Shown: positions 5,895 to 13,316 of the stretch, in pieces
How the letters are laid out: each line of letters opens with the position of its first letter
Position numbering within the stretch: the stretch's first letter is position 1
Assembly (NCBI GenBank): GCA_035501575.1
Contig: DATJVZ010000204.1
Coordinates: forward strand, 1 to 20,618
DNA: 20,618 nucleotides
Reading direction: 5' to 3'
Source: JAFAGX01 sp035501575
GTDB taxonomy: Bacteria > Acidobacteriota > Terriglobia > Terriglobales > Acidobacteriaceae
The notes under the pieces: model-generated
Told to the model about the DNA's origin: nothing
Database searches by the model: none
Seen by the model: the letters and a program-made list of their open reading frames with translations, nothing else
Position numbers and translations under genes: made by a program

Positions 5895-7742
5895 TCATGC
5901 CTCGCTCTTCTCGCGGATGTTCAGTTCGAGCTTCCAGCGGTTCGCACCGTCGCGCGAAGCACACCAAAGCTCGAGCGTACCGATTTCTGTCACGCGCGAC
6001 TCCAAGCGCACGGGTAATACACTCCCCTGCTGACCCTCGAGCGTTAGCGTCACTTCCAGCGGGCTAAGTTCCTCGATCTCGCCACCCCAATCCTCCAAAA
6101 GGTCACCCACATGGTCTTGCTTTCGAATTGTGGAACTCAGGAAACGGAATTCTGCGGGCTCGCCCACAACCAGCCCAAACTCCCGATCGGGAACAACTGC
6201 CTCGGTGCCTTCCTCCATGCCAAACGGGGCCACGCAGAGCGCCTTCAAGGGGGCTTCCATGCCTGGGACGGCTGGCATCGCGCTTTCGATTCCGATGTAG
6301 TAGGTGCGCGAGACGCCACTCCGGATCCGTACTCCGTGTCCGCGCCGCGCCCTTCCGTAGTAGGCGGCTCCGCGCGCCACTGCGTGCTCCAGATCAGGTG
6401 CATCCAGAACATCGGCCGCACCCAGGGCATCAAATCCTTCGTCAGTGACCCAACTATTGAGCACTTCGACCAGCCGCTTACGCAGCACCTCCGCTTTCAT
6501 CACGCCGCCATTGAACAGAACGTGCGTCGGGCATGCCAAGCCGCTTCGCCCCCGACGAATGCTGCCGGCTTCCGGGCTGTTTTTTACCTGCTGCGAAAGG
6601 AAGCGTGCCAAGTGCCTAGTGACAGCCGCATCAGCAGCGTAGGGCAGACCCAGTTCCTGAAATCCGATCCGGCGCTGCCTGACCGGCATTTCGTCGCTTC
6701 CCACCTTAGGGAAGAATCCTTCCACCAGGACGCGGTTGAGTTCTTCGCGCAGCAATTCCGTCTTGATGGTCCCGCCAACCAGCTTGCGTCCTTTACCCAA
6801 CAGGGTGACGTCTTGTTTCTGGGTCTTGGGATGCTCGAACAGATGCTCCTTCGCGGAACGGCACTGGTGCCACAAGACCTGCAACTGATAGGTATCGATG
6901 CGATGGCTGTCGGCTTCCAGTTTCTGCTGCAGCAGCCGGGCGAGTGCAAGGTCCATATTGTCGCCGCCCAACAGGATATGCTCACCAACCGCAACCCGCT
7001 TCAGTGCCAGGTCGCCGTTTTCTTCCGACAGCGCGATCAGGCTGAAGTCGGTGGTTCCGCCGCCCACATCGCAAACTAAAACCAGGTCACCCACCTTGAT
7101 GCGCTTGCGCCACGCATCTCCCTGGCTCTCAAGCCATGCATAGAAAGCGGCCTGCGGTTCTTCGAGGAGCGTGACGCGCTGCAATCCTGCCTGCTCAGCC
7201 GCGCGCCGGGTCAGCTCTCGCGCCTCCTCATCGAACGAGGCAGGCACGGTGAGCAGAACGTCCTGCTCCGCCAGGCTATGACCCTGTCCGTCCGCCCCAT
7301 GATGCGCGTCCCACGCCGTCCTGAGATGTTGCAGATAACGCGATGAGACTTCCAGCGGAGAAAGTTTCCTAACTTCTTCCGGAGCCTGCCAAGGCAGAAT
7401 CGGCGCCGTCCGATTTGCAGCCGCATAAGAAAGCCACGACTTGGCGGATGCGACCAGCCTTCCCGGACTCTCGGCTCCGCGCTTGCGAGCCAGTTCCCCA
7501 ATGACAAACTCCGGTGCCGCGTCCCAAGGCAAGCTCAGGCTACCCTTGGGAAAATCCAAGTCGCCTGGAATATACAGAAAGGATGGGAGCAATGTCCGCT
7601 CGGCCACTTCGTTCGGATTGACAATCTGCGGAATGCCGTCAACTTCGATGCGGGCGCTCTCCAATCCGTCGGCCCTCTCACAGTAAGCTAGAGCGGAATT
7701 CGTAGTACCTAAATCGATACCAACAATAAATTCTGAGTCCAA
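5895..7742 (-). CDS. Hsp70-family ATPase (short paralogue, no DUF3731)
   Basis: This 615-aa Hsp70-like protein has GIDLGTTNSALAY (8-20), CDVGGGTTDFSL (224-235) and LFNGG (409-413), followed by a beta-rich C-terminal part to about 610 with EIGTLELWCAS, as in the neighbouring paralogue. It lacks the DnaK helical lid. The reading frame extends upstream to an ATG at 7817, but I prefer the TTG at 7742. AGGAG (7750-7754) lies seven bases before it, and the resulting N-terminus (MDSEFIVGIDLG) matches the paralogue's length before the phosphate loop. The 7817 start would overlap the DUF2760 gene by 14 bases and add 25 atypical residues. It is the middle gene of a three-gene operon and probably works as a partner of the longer Hsp70. 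Confidence 0.9.
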   Translation of the reverse strand: MDSEFIVGIDLGTTNSALAYCERADGLESARIEVDGIPQIVNPNEVAERTLLPSFLYIPGDLDFPKGSLSLPWDAAPEFVIGELARKRGAESPGRLVASAKSWLSYAAANRTAPILPWQAPEEVRKLSPLEVSSRYLQHLRTAWDAHHGADGQGHSLAEQDVLLTVPASFDEEARELTRRAAEQAGLQRVTLLEEPQAAFYAWLESQGDAWRKRIKVGDLVLVCDVGGGTTDFSLIALSEENGDLALKRVAVGEHILLGGDNMDLALARLLQQKLEADSHRIDTYQLQVLWHQCRSAKEHLFEHPKTQKQDVTLLGKGRKLVGGTIKTELLREELNRVLVEGFFPKVGSDEMPVRQRRIGFQELGLPYAADAAVTRHLARFLSQQVKNSPEAGSIRRGRSGLACPTHVLFNGGVMKAEVLRKRLVEVLNSWVTDEGFDALGAADVLDAPDLEHAVARGAAYYGRARRGHGVRIRSGVSRTYYIGIESAMPAVPGMEAPLKALCVAPFGMEEGTEAVVPDREFGLVVGEPAEFRFLSSTIRKQDHVGDLLEDWGGEIEELSPLEVTLTLEGQQGSVLPVRLESRVTEIGTLELWCASRDGANRWKLELNIREKSEA

Positions 7743-7803
7743 CAAAAATCTCCTGTAGGGGTTGCGGTGAAATTGCTCTGAATGGCGCACAGAAACGGGC
7801 TTG

Positions 7804-8370
7804 CTAGACGACTTCAACCTCTGCCGGTGCCACGATCGCCCGTCCCGAACCCTGCGGCAATGACGGTAGAGTTACTTGGGAGACGCGCCAGCCGCGATGG
7901 CGCAATAAACCACGAATCGGTGGTTGCCCGGTTACACTGCCGATCAGTTTGATAGCCGCCGGATCGAAGCCCAACGGCACCGTAACCGGATGGTCCTCCT
8001 CGGAAGAAAGGATCGGTTCGAGTTTGATGTAGCGTTCCAGAACTTGGCGGCAGGAGCTGTGGATGCTGCGCACAGCTGCCCCGAGTTGCCCGTCAGGGTA
8101 GGAAGAAACATCCTCTTCCAGAAAGTCCACGAGGCGGCCATCACGTTGCAACAATGCCAGCATCTGTACCGCTCGGTCGAGCGCCGCAGAATCCGATGCA
8201 TCAGCTCCGGACTTTTCCGTCGCCGCAGGCACCCTTGTTGCAGCCATCACTGGTGCCTCTGCTGTAGAACTTGATAGTGCTTGCAATATTTCCTGCGGAA
8301 TCTGTCCCTGAAACAATAGCGAGAAAAAACAACGGAACGCAAAAGACAGCCGTGCTGAAAAGCCAATCAT
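7804..8370 (-). CDS. DUF2760 protein, first gene of the Hsp70 operon
   Basis: This 188-aa protein has an N-terminal hydrophobic stretch (about residues 1-22, FSARLSFAFRCFFSLLF) that may associate with membrane, an Ala/Ser-rich linker (about 34-62), and a conserved C-terminal domain. That domain contains LALLQRDGRLVDFLEEDV, then VTVPLGFDPAAIKLIG, TGQPPIRGLLRHRGW and a closing VAPAEVEV. These are hallmarks of DUF2760, which is known to occur next to Hsp70 homologues. The ATG at 8370 has GGAG (8376-8379) five bases upstream. The molecular role is unknown; gene order suggests an adaptor or partner of the two Hsp70s. A second purine-rich stretch (GAGGAGG, 8393-8399) further upstream has no start codon to serve. 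Confidence 0.88.
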   Translation of the reverse strand: MIGFSARLSFAFRCFFSLLFQGQIPQEILQALSSSTAEAPVMAATRVPAATEKSGADASDSAALDRAVQMLALLQRDGRLVDFLEEDVSSYPDGQLGAAVRSIHSSCRQVLERYIKLEPILSSEEDHPVTVPLGFDPAAIKLIGSVTGQPPIRGLLRHRGWRVSQVTLPSLPQGSGRAIVAPAEVEVV

Positions 8371-8661
8371 AACTGCTCCAAAATCCGAACTAACCTCCTC
8401 ACGAATAGACAGCAGCTCTATTTTAAAGTAGTTATCTTAAATGCGCTGGCCCGTGCAAAACTCCGTCATGGAATGAACGGAGGCCACCACCCACAATCCA
8501 CCCCGCATGTGTCTTATGCTCGCTGCTGCTGATAGGCAAGCGGTTCATGAGCGCCAGATGGCTGTCTAGTTGATTGCTAATCGCTCGGTTTCCCGAAATG
8601 CACCCATGAATCTGAGTGATCTTGAAGCTGTTCCGCTCACAACCACGAAACTGCTCCGAAC
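8371..8661. other. upstream region of the Hsp70 operon
   Basis: The region probably holds the promoter of the DUF2760-Hsp70 operon. A minus-strand TAAAAT (8420-8425) could be a -10, but no good -35 sits 16-18 bp before it, and no sigma-32-type heat-shock promoter could be recognised. No gene was found. Confidence 0.35.
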
Positions 8662-8840
8662 TCACAAGAGGATCTGCCCTGCTTCGTCCCAAAGCCGGCG
8701 AACAACATCGGCCGCGGGTATGGCTTGAGCAAGGCCCGCGGATTGACCCGCCCAGGCCTGCATGCGCTAACACCTCCCCGTCTTTTGAGCCTCGGCTCGC
8801 ATGGCCGAGGTAAGCCCCGTTGCACGGGATAAGGCGGCGC
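8662..8840 (-). pseudogene. C-terminal remnant of a nitronate monooxygenase, frameshifted
   Basis: Three consecutive minus-strand frames give PPYPVQRGL, then SAMRAEAQKTG, then EVLA and MQAWAGQSAGLAQ, followed by IPAADVVRRLWDEAGQILL and a TGA at 8662-8664. Together they read as the last 55-60 residues of a nitronate monooxygenase (2-nitropropane dioxygenase, FMN-dependent). The breaks fall in or near G-runs: four G where five are needed at CAACGGGG and GACGGGG, plus one near GCGCATG. Everything N-terminal is absent, because the dhaK start lies directly beyond. It is a gene end left behind by a rearrangement. Confidence 0.65.
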
Positions 8841-8885
8841 CTGGGCCGACATACTCAGTCGCTAGATTTCGGTCATACTGGTGTC

Positions 8886-9884
8886 ATGAAAAAGCTCATT
8901 AACTCTCCTCAAGACATGGTTCGCGAGGCTCTCGAGGGGATGGAGGCGGCCCATGGCGATTGCCTGCGTATTAACTACGACCCAGTCTATATCGTGCGTA
9001 AGAATGCGCCGACTCATGGCAAAGTTGCCTTGGTTTCTGGTGGAGGCAGCGGACATGAGCCGATGCACGGCGGCTACATTGGAAAGGGAATGCTCGACGC
9101 AGCCTGTCCGGGCTACGTCTTTACTAGCCCTACTCCGGACCAGATGTTCGAGGCCAGCAAGGCCGTGAACGGGGGTGGCGGAATCTTACATATCGTCAAG
9201 AACTACACCGGCGATGTTATGAACTTCGAGCTCGCGGCAGAAGTGCTGCGGGCAAACGGTCTACAGGTCGATACTGTTCTCACTGACGACGATGTCGCTG
9301 TTGAGAACAGCTTGCATACCGCCGGCCGCCGCGGAGTCGGCTTAACCGTTCTTATGGAAAAACTGTTAGGTGCCGCGGCCGAGGAAGGCATGCGATTGTC
9401 GGCCCTAAAGAACCTCGGCGATACCATCCGCCAAAGCGGAAGAAGCATGGGCCTGGCGCTGAGACCTTGTATCGTACCTCATGTTGGCAAGCCTTCCTTT
9501 GAATTGCCGGAAGATGAAATCGAACTCGGTATCGGGATCCACGGCGAGCCCGGCCGTAGGCGCGTTAAACTGGCGAGCGCCGACGAGATCACTGAGATGC
9601 TGATGGAGCCCGTCATTCGAGACCTACCATTCAAACAGGGCGATAAAGTGCTTCTGTTCGTGAACAGCATGGGCGGAACTCCGCTCATCGAGTTGTACAT
9701 CGTTTATCGCAAGGCTGCACAAATCGCGAAAAAGCACGGGTTGAAGATTGTGCGCAATCTGGTCGGCGCCTACATCACTAGCCTGGAGATGGCGGGGACG
9801 TCGATCACGTTGCTCAAGATGAACGACCAACTGACCAAGCTCTGGGATGCTCCTGTCGACACGCCGGGGTTGCGCTGGAGCTAA
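8886..9884 (+). CDS. dhaK: dihydroxyacetone kinase subunit DhaK
   Basis: This 332-aa protein binds dihydroxyacetone (Dha) in the PEP-dependent Dha kinase. GGGSGHEP (52-59) and D110 match the substrate-pocket residues. H219 in GIHGEPG is the histidine that holds Dha as a covalent hemiaminal (H218 in E. coli). Length is typical of the family. The frame is open upstream to 8820, but the ATG at 8886 (MKKLINSPQDMV) is the family start. No Shine-Dalgarno is visible. A CATACT at 8874-8879 places a possible transcription start at the ATG, so this gene may also be leaderless. It is followed 13 bp later by dhaL and then dhaM, the full Dha phosphotransfer set. Confidence 0.97.
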   Translation: MKKLINSPQDMVREALEGMEAAHGDCLRINYDPVYIVRKNAPTHGKVALVSGGGSGHEPMHGGYIGKGMLDAACPGYVFTSPTPDQMFEASKAVNGGGGILHIVKNYTGDVMNFELAAEVLRANGLQVDTVLTDDDVAVENSLHTAGRRGVGLTVLMEKLLGAAAEEGMRLSALKNLGDTIRQSGRSMGLALRPCIVPHVGKPSFELPEDEIELGIGIHGEPGRRRVKLASADEITEMLMEPVIRDLPFKQGDKVLLFVNSMGGTPLIELYIVYRKAAQIAKKHGLKIVRNLVGAYITSLEMAGTSITLLKMNDQLTKLWDAPVDTPGLRWS

Positions 9885-9897
9885 GACACTCGCTGCA

Positions 9898-10536
9898 ATG
9901 GAATATTTAACGCTCGAAACAGCGCGGTCGTGGATCAAAGGGGCTGCGCTTCTCATTTCTGAGAATGCGCCGATGCTTACGCAGTTAGATACGGCTATCG
10001 GTGACGGGGATCATGGCGAAAATATGATGCGCGGCTTCACTGCCGTGGAGAGAAAACTTGAAACGGGGTCGCCGCCGGATCTGGCGGCATTGTTTAAGCT
10101 GGTGGGCATGACTCTGCTTTCTTCGGTTGGAGGCGCGTCCGGACCCTTATATGGCGGGTTCTTCCTCGAGTTAGCCAAGTCATCGGCCGGCAAGGAGAAG
10201 CTCGGTAGAATTGAGTTCGGGCAGATTCTGGACAATGGCTTGGCTGATATTCGACGTCGCGGCAAAGCGCAACTGGGCGACAAAACCATGGTCGATGCGT
10301 GGTCGTCGGCACTCGAAGGCTATCGGTCGTCCGCAAGCGGTGACCTCGGCAGCGCGCTGCTGCTCGCTTCTGATCGAGCGAAGGCCGCGGCTGAAGGTAC
10401 AGTGCCGATGCTCGCGCGTAAAGGACGAGCTAGCTACCTGGGCGAGCGCAGTATTGGTCATCAGGATCCGGGTGCGACCTCGACCTGGTTATTGCTGAAA
10501 GCGCTGGCGTCGGTTTGCAATTCGAGCGGTTCGTAG
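9898..10536 (+). CDS. dhaL: dihydroxyacetone kinase subunit DhaL (ADP-binding)
   Basis: This 212-aa protein holds ADP as a bound cofactor that DhaM phosphorylates to ATP and that then passes phosphate to Dha on DhaK. D31, D36 and D38 in DTAIGDGDHG are the Mg-nucleotide aspartates. SSVGGASGPLYGGF (about 75-88) is the second conserved nucleotide-site loop, and HQDPGATS near residue 190 is the C-terminal signature. The ATG at 9898 follows the dhaK stop by 13 bp and has no clear Shine-Dalgarno, so translation may depend on coupling to dhaK. The product is full length with no damaged residues. Confidence 0.96.
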   Translation: MEYLTLETARSWIKGAALLISENAPMLTQLDTAIGDGDHGENMMRGFTAVERKLETGSPPDLAALFKLVGMTLLSSVGGASGPLYGGFFLELAKSSAGKEKLGRIEFGQILDNGLADIRRRGKAQLGDKTMVDAWSSALEGYRSSASGDLGSALLLASDRAKAAAEGTVPMLARKGRASYLGERSIGHQDPGATSTWLLLKALASVCNSSGS

Positions 10537-10551
10537 GTGAGGCTTTGCAAC

Positions 10552-13089
10552 ATGGTTGGGTTGGTTCTCGTTTCTCACAGCAAAAGGCTAGCCGAGTCGG
10601 TGCGGGATATGCTCCTGCAAATGACGTCGCCCAATTTTCCCGTGGCGGTTGCCTCCGGCGCCGGAGCCGAACACGAACAACTGGGCACCGATGCCATCCA
10701 TATCTCTGAAACCCTGCAGAAGCTAAGCCGGCCCGATGGGCTCTTGGTGCTCATGGATCTGGGGAGCGCCGTCCTCAGCGCCGAAGCTGCGCTGGAACTG
10801 CTCGATCTTTGCCCGGAAATGAGAATCCGTCTATGTGCCGCACCTCTGGTGGAAGGGGCAATTGCTGCCGCCGTGCAGGCCAATGGGGGAGGTAGCTTGG
10901 AGGAAGTCGCACGCGAGGCCGAGAGAGGCCTTGCCGGCAAGGAGCAGCAACTTAAGCGTAAAGGAGACATTGCCGCGACCTTGAGGACTTCTTCTCGGCC
11001 AAGTTTGGTTGCCGAAACTTCGGAGCTTGTGCTGACGGTGAGGAACGAGCACGGGCTGCATACCCGTCCCGCAGCTGCTCTCGTTCGTGTGGTAAGCAAG
11101 TTTGCCTCTTCCGTAGAGATTGCCAACATGAGGTCGGGCCAGGGATCTGCATCTGCGCGCAGTCTCACAAGCCTTGCATTGCTCGAAATCCGCCAAGGGG
11201 ATCAAATTCGGGTCCTAGCCTCCGGCAACGATCGCGACGCTGCGCTAGAGGCGATCCGCGAACTGGCCGATCGCGGTTTCGACGAGCCGCTTCAAGCTGC
11301 CTCTTCCCCGCAGGTTCTACGTAACGCGGCCGCCACCTCCTCACAGGAGACACGAAATTCCAAGGTGGGCGGAATACCGGGTTCGAATGGAATCTCGATT
11401 GGACCGTTGTGTGTGCTCGAACCTCTAATGAGGGTACCGGACGATCGTCCGAGCGGCGATCCGGATGCGGAACTAAGAAAGCTCGATTTGGCCATGAAGG
11501 ATGTTGAGTTGGAGCTATCGCCGGAGAAGCATTCGTCTAGTCCCCTCACCTTAGGGCCATCCACTGAGATTCTTGAGGCGCAGGCCTTGATCCTAAGCGA
11601 CCCGGCGCTTTGCGAGCAGCTGAGGTCGAGGTTAGAAAACCCGCACACTTCCGCAGCGCGCGCCTGGCTAGACGCGATGCGAGACCTGGCTACGCAATAT
11701 CAATCCATGGACGACCCGTACCTCCGTGAGCGATCCACTGACGTTTGGGATATTGCGCGCCGCGTGCTGCATAGGCTCAGGGCTACGAATCATTTGCTCG
11801 CAGTCCGACTCGATCGTCCTAGTATTGTGTTTGCGAATGAGCTGTTGCCGAGCGAAGCGGTCGAGTGTGATCCCGCGACCGTGCTCGGGGTGATCACTAG
11901 GGAGGGGAGCGCCACATCTCATAGCACGATTCTCTTGCGCACCCTCGGCATTCCGGCCGTATTGGGGGCAAGTGGGATTGACGAGCACGCAGCCGGGAAG
12001 ACGGTAGCACTGGATGGCGGTACCGGTGAAATCTGGATCGAACCTGACCAGCAGAGTCTTTCGATACTGCAGGCGCGGCGGCAGGAGTTCCTTGAGCGGG
12101 AGAATCGAGCCAAGGCCGAGCGATCCCGTCCGAGTACGACCCTTGACGGTGAACGGATCGAGATACTAGCCAACATCGGCAGCGCCGTCGACGCGCGGAT
12201 CGCTGCCGAGAATGGCGCTGAGGGTGTGGGCCTCTTGCGTACGGAGTCAGCCTTCCTGCAACACAGCTCTGCGCCCAGCGAGGAGGAACAGACTCTCTCT
12301 TTACGCCAAGTCTTTGCCCGGATCGACGGTCCAATCATCGTTCGCACTCTCGACGTCGGTGCCGACAAACCTCTACGGTTTTTTCCGCAGAGAGAAGAAC
12401 GAAATCCCTACCTCGGGGTGCGCGGAATACGCTTATGTCTGCAGTCGCCGGCGTTGTTTCTGTCGCAGCTGCGCGCCATTCTAAGGTCCGGAGTTGGCCA
12501 CGACATCTGGCTGATGTTCCCGATGGTGTCCACCGTCGCCGAGGTGGACGAAGCCTTGCATATGGTCGATCAGGCACATCACGAGTTGACAGTAGCAGGA
12601 CGTCGCCACGTTTGGCCCATCAAGCGAGGGGCGATGATTGAGGTGCCGGCCGCCGCGCTGATGAGCAAGTGGTTGGCGGAGAAACTCGATTTCTTCAGCA
12701 TCGGAACAAACGACTTGACGCAGTACGTGATGGCGGCCGAGCGCGGCAATGTGTCGTTGGCGGGTTTGCAGGACAGTCTCCACCCGGCCCTGTTACACCT
12801 GATAAGAGCCGTGATACACGGCGCTAAGGCCCATAAACGCCATGTCTCTGTTTGCGGTGATGCGGCGTCAGATCCTTTGTCCGCAATGACCTTTGTCGGC
12901 CTAGGTGTCCGTAGCCTGAGCGTCAGACCGAAGCAGGTAGCCGAGATCAAATCATTGTTCCGGTTTTTGAAGATGGCTGATCTCGAGCAGCTCGCCGGTG
13001 ACTCATTGCGATGTAGTAATGCGGCGCAAGTGCGGATCTTGGCGAAAGAACGCCTGAATGCCATAAGTAACACGAATCGAAATCCCTAA
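10552..13089 (+). CDS. dhaM: DhaM-HPr-Enzyme I fusion phosphotransferase
   Basis: This 845-aa protein joins three phosphotransfer modules. DhaM (EIIA-Man-like, about 1-135) has H9 in LVSHS. HPr (about 157-245) has H170 in NEHGLHTRPA. Enzyme I (about 273-840) has the phospho-histidine region with H457 (SATSHSTI) and a full PEP-binding barrel: R563 in LLRTESAF, R598 in RTLDVGADKP, GTNDLTQY, and catalytic C768 in VCGDAASDP. E. coli DhaM (about 470 aa) stops after the EI N-terminal domain and needs external EI; this protein keeps the PEP-binding part. It could take phosphate from PEP through EI, HPr and DhaM to DhaL-ADP. Start at ATG 10552, with GGTGAGG nine bases before it. A GTG at 10537 is in frame but adjoins the dhaL stop. 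Confidence 0.95.
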   Translation: MVGLVLVSHSKRLAESVRDMLLQMTSPNFPVAVASGAGAEHEQLGTDAIHISETLQKLSRPDGLLVLMDLGSAVLSAEAALELLDLCPEMRIRLCAAPLVEGAIAAAVQANGGGSLEEVAREAERGLAGKEQQLKRKGDIAATLRTSSRPSLVAETSELVLTVRNEHGLHTRPAAALVRVVSKFASSVEIANMRSGQGSASARSLTSLALLEIRQGDQIRVLASGNDRDAALEAIRELADRGFDEPLQAASSPQVLRNAAATSSQETRNSKVGGIPGSNGISIGPLCVLEPLMRVPDDRPSGDPDAELRKLDLAMKDVELELSPEKHSSSPLTLGPSTEILEAQALILSDPALCEQLRSRLENPHTSAARAWLDAMRDLATQYQSMDDPYLRERSTDVWDIARRVLHRLRATNHLLAVRLDRPSIVFANELLPSEAVECDPATVLGVITREGSATSHSTILLRTLGIPAVLGASGIDEHAAGKTVALDGGTGEIWIEPDQQSLSILQARRQEFLERENRAKAERSRPSTTLDGERIEILANIGSAVDARIAAENGAEGVGLLRTESAFLQHSSAPSEEEQTLSLRQVFARIDGPIIVRTLDVGADKPLRFFPQREERNPYLGVRGIRLCLQSPALFLSQLRAILRSGVGHDIWLMFPMVSTVAEVDEALHMVDQAHHELTVAGRRHVWPIKRGAMIEVPAAALMSKWLAEKLDFFSIGTNDLTQYVMAAERGNVSLAGLQDSLHPALLHLIRAVIHGAKAHKRHVSVCGDAASDPLSAMTFVGLGVRSLSVRPKQVAEIKSLFRFLKMADLEQLAGDSLRCSNAAQVRILAKERLNAISNTNRNP

Positions 13090-13316
13090 TACTATCCGTA
13101 CCCGATCGGGGGCTGAGATAAGCGTCTCGGTTGCACATCCAATCTAGAGCGGTTGCAAACAAGCTACGGGGCTGGACGGGCAGTGTATTAAAAAGACATT
13201 ACTCTGTAAGCTGAGTCGCGCGAAGCAGGCATCAGGACAAGAATTCTTGAATTCAGTTGCCGACAATCCATCCTTGGAATGCAGCAGCTAATACGCCATC
13301 TGTTTCCCGGACCCGC
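13090..13316. other. convergent intergenic region between dhaM and the TIM-barrel gene
   Basis: No gene was found. A short imperfect hairpin (CTGAGA-N6-TCTCGG, about 13114-13131) follows the dhaM stop without a T-run. A 12-bp perfect palindrome, CAAGAATTCTTG, lies at 13238-13249. Neither is a convincing terminator. Confidence 0.35.

Noticed and set aside
6111..7079. 322-aa plus-strand open frame opposite the short Hsp70
   Set aside because: It is antisense to a clearly conserved Hsp70 gene and its product resembles no family.
13238..13249. CAAGAATTCTTG palindrome as a regulatory site
   Set aside because: It lies between two convergent gene ends, with no start codon or promoter nearby.
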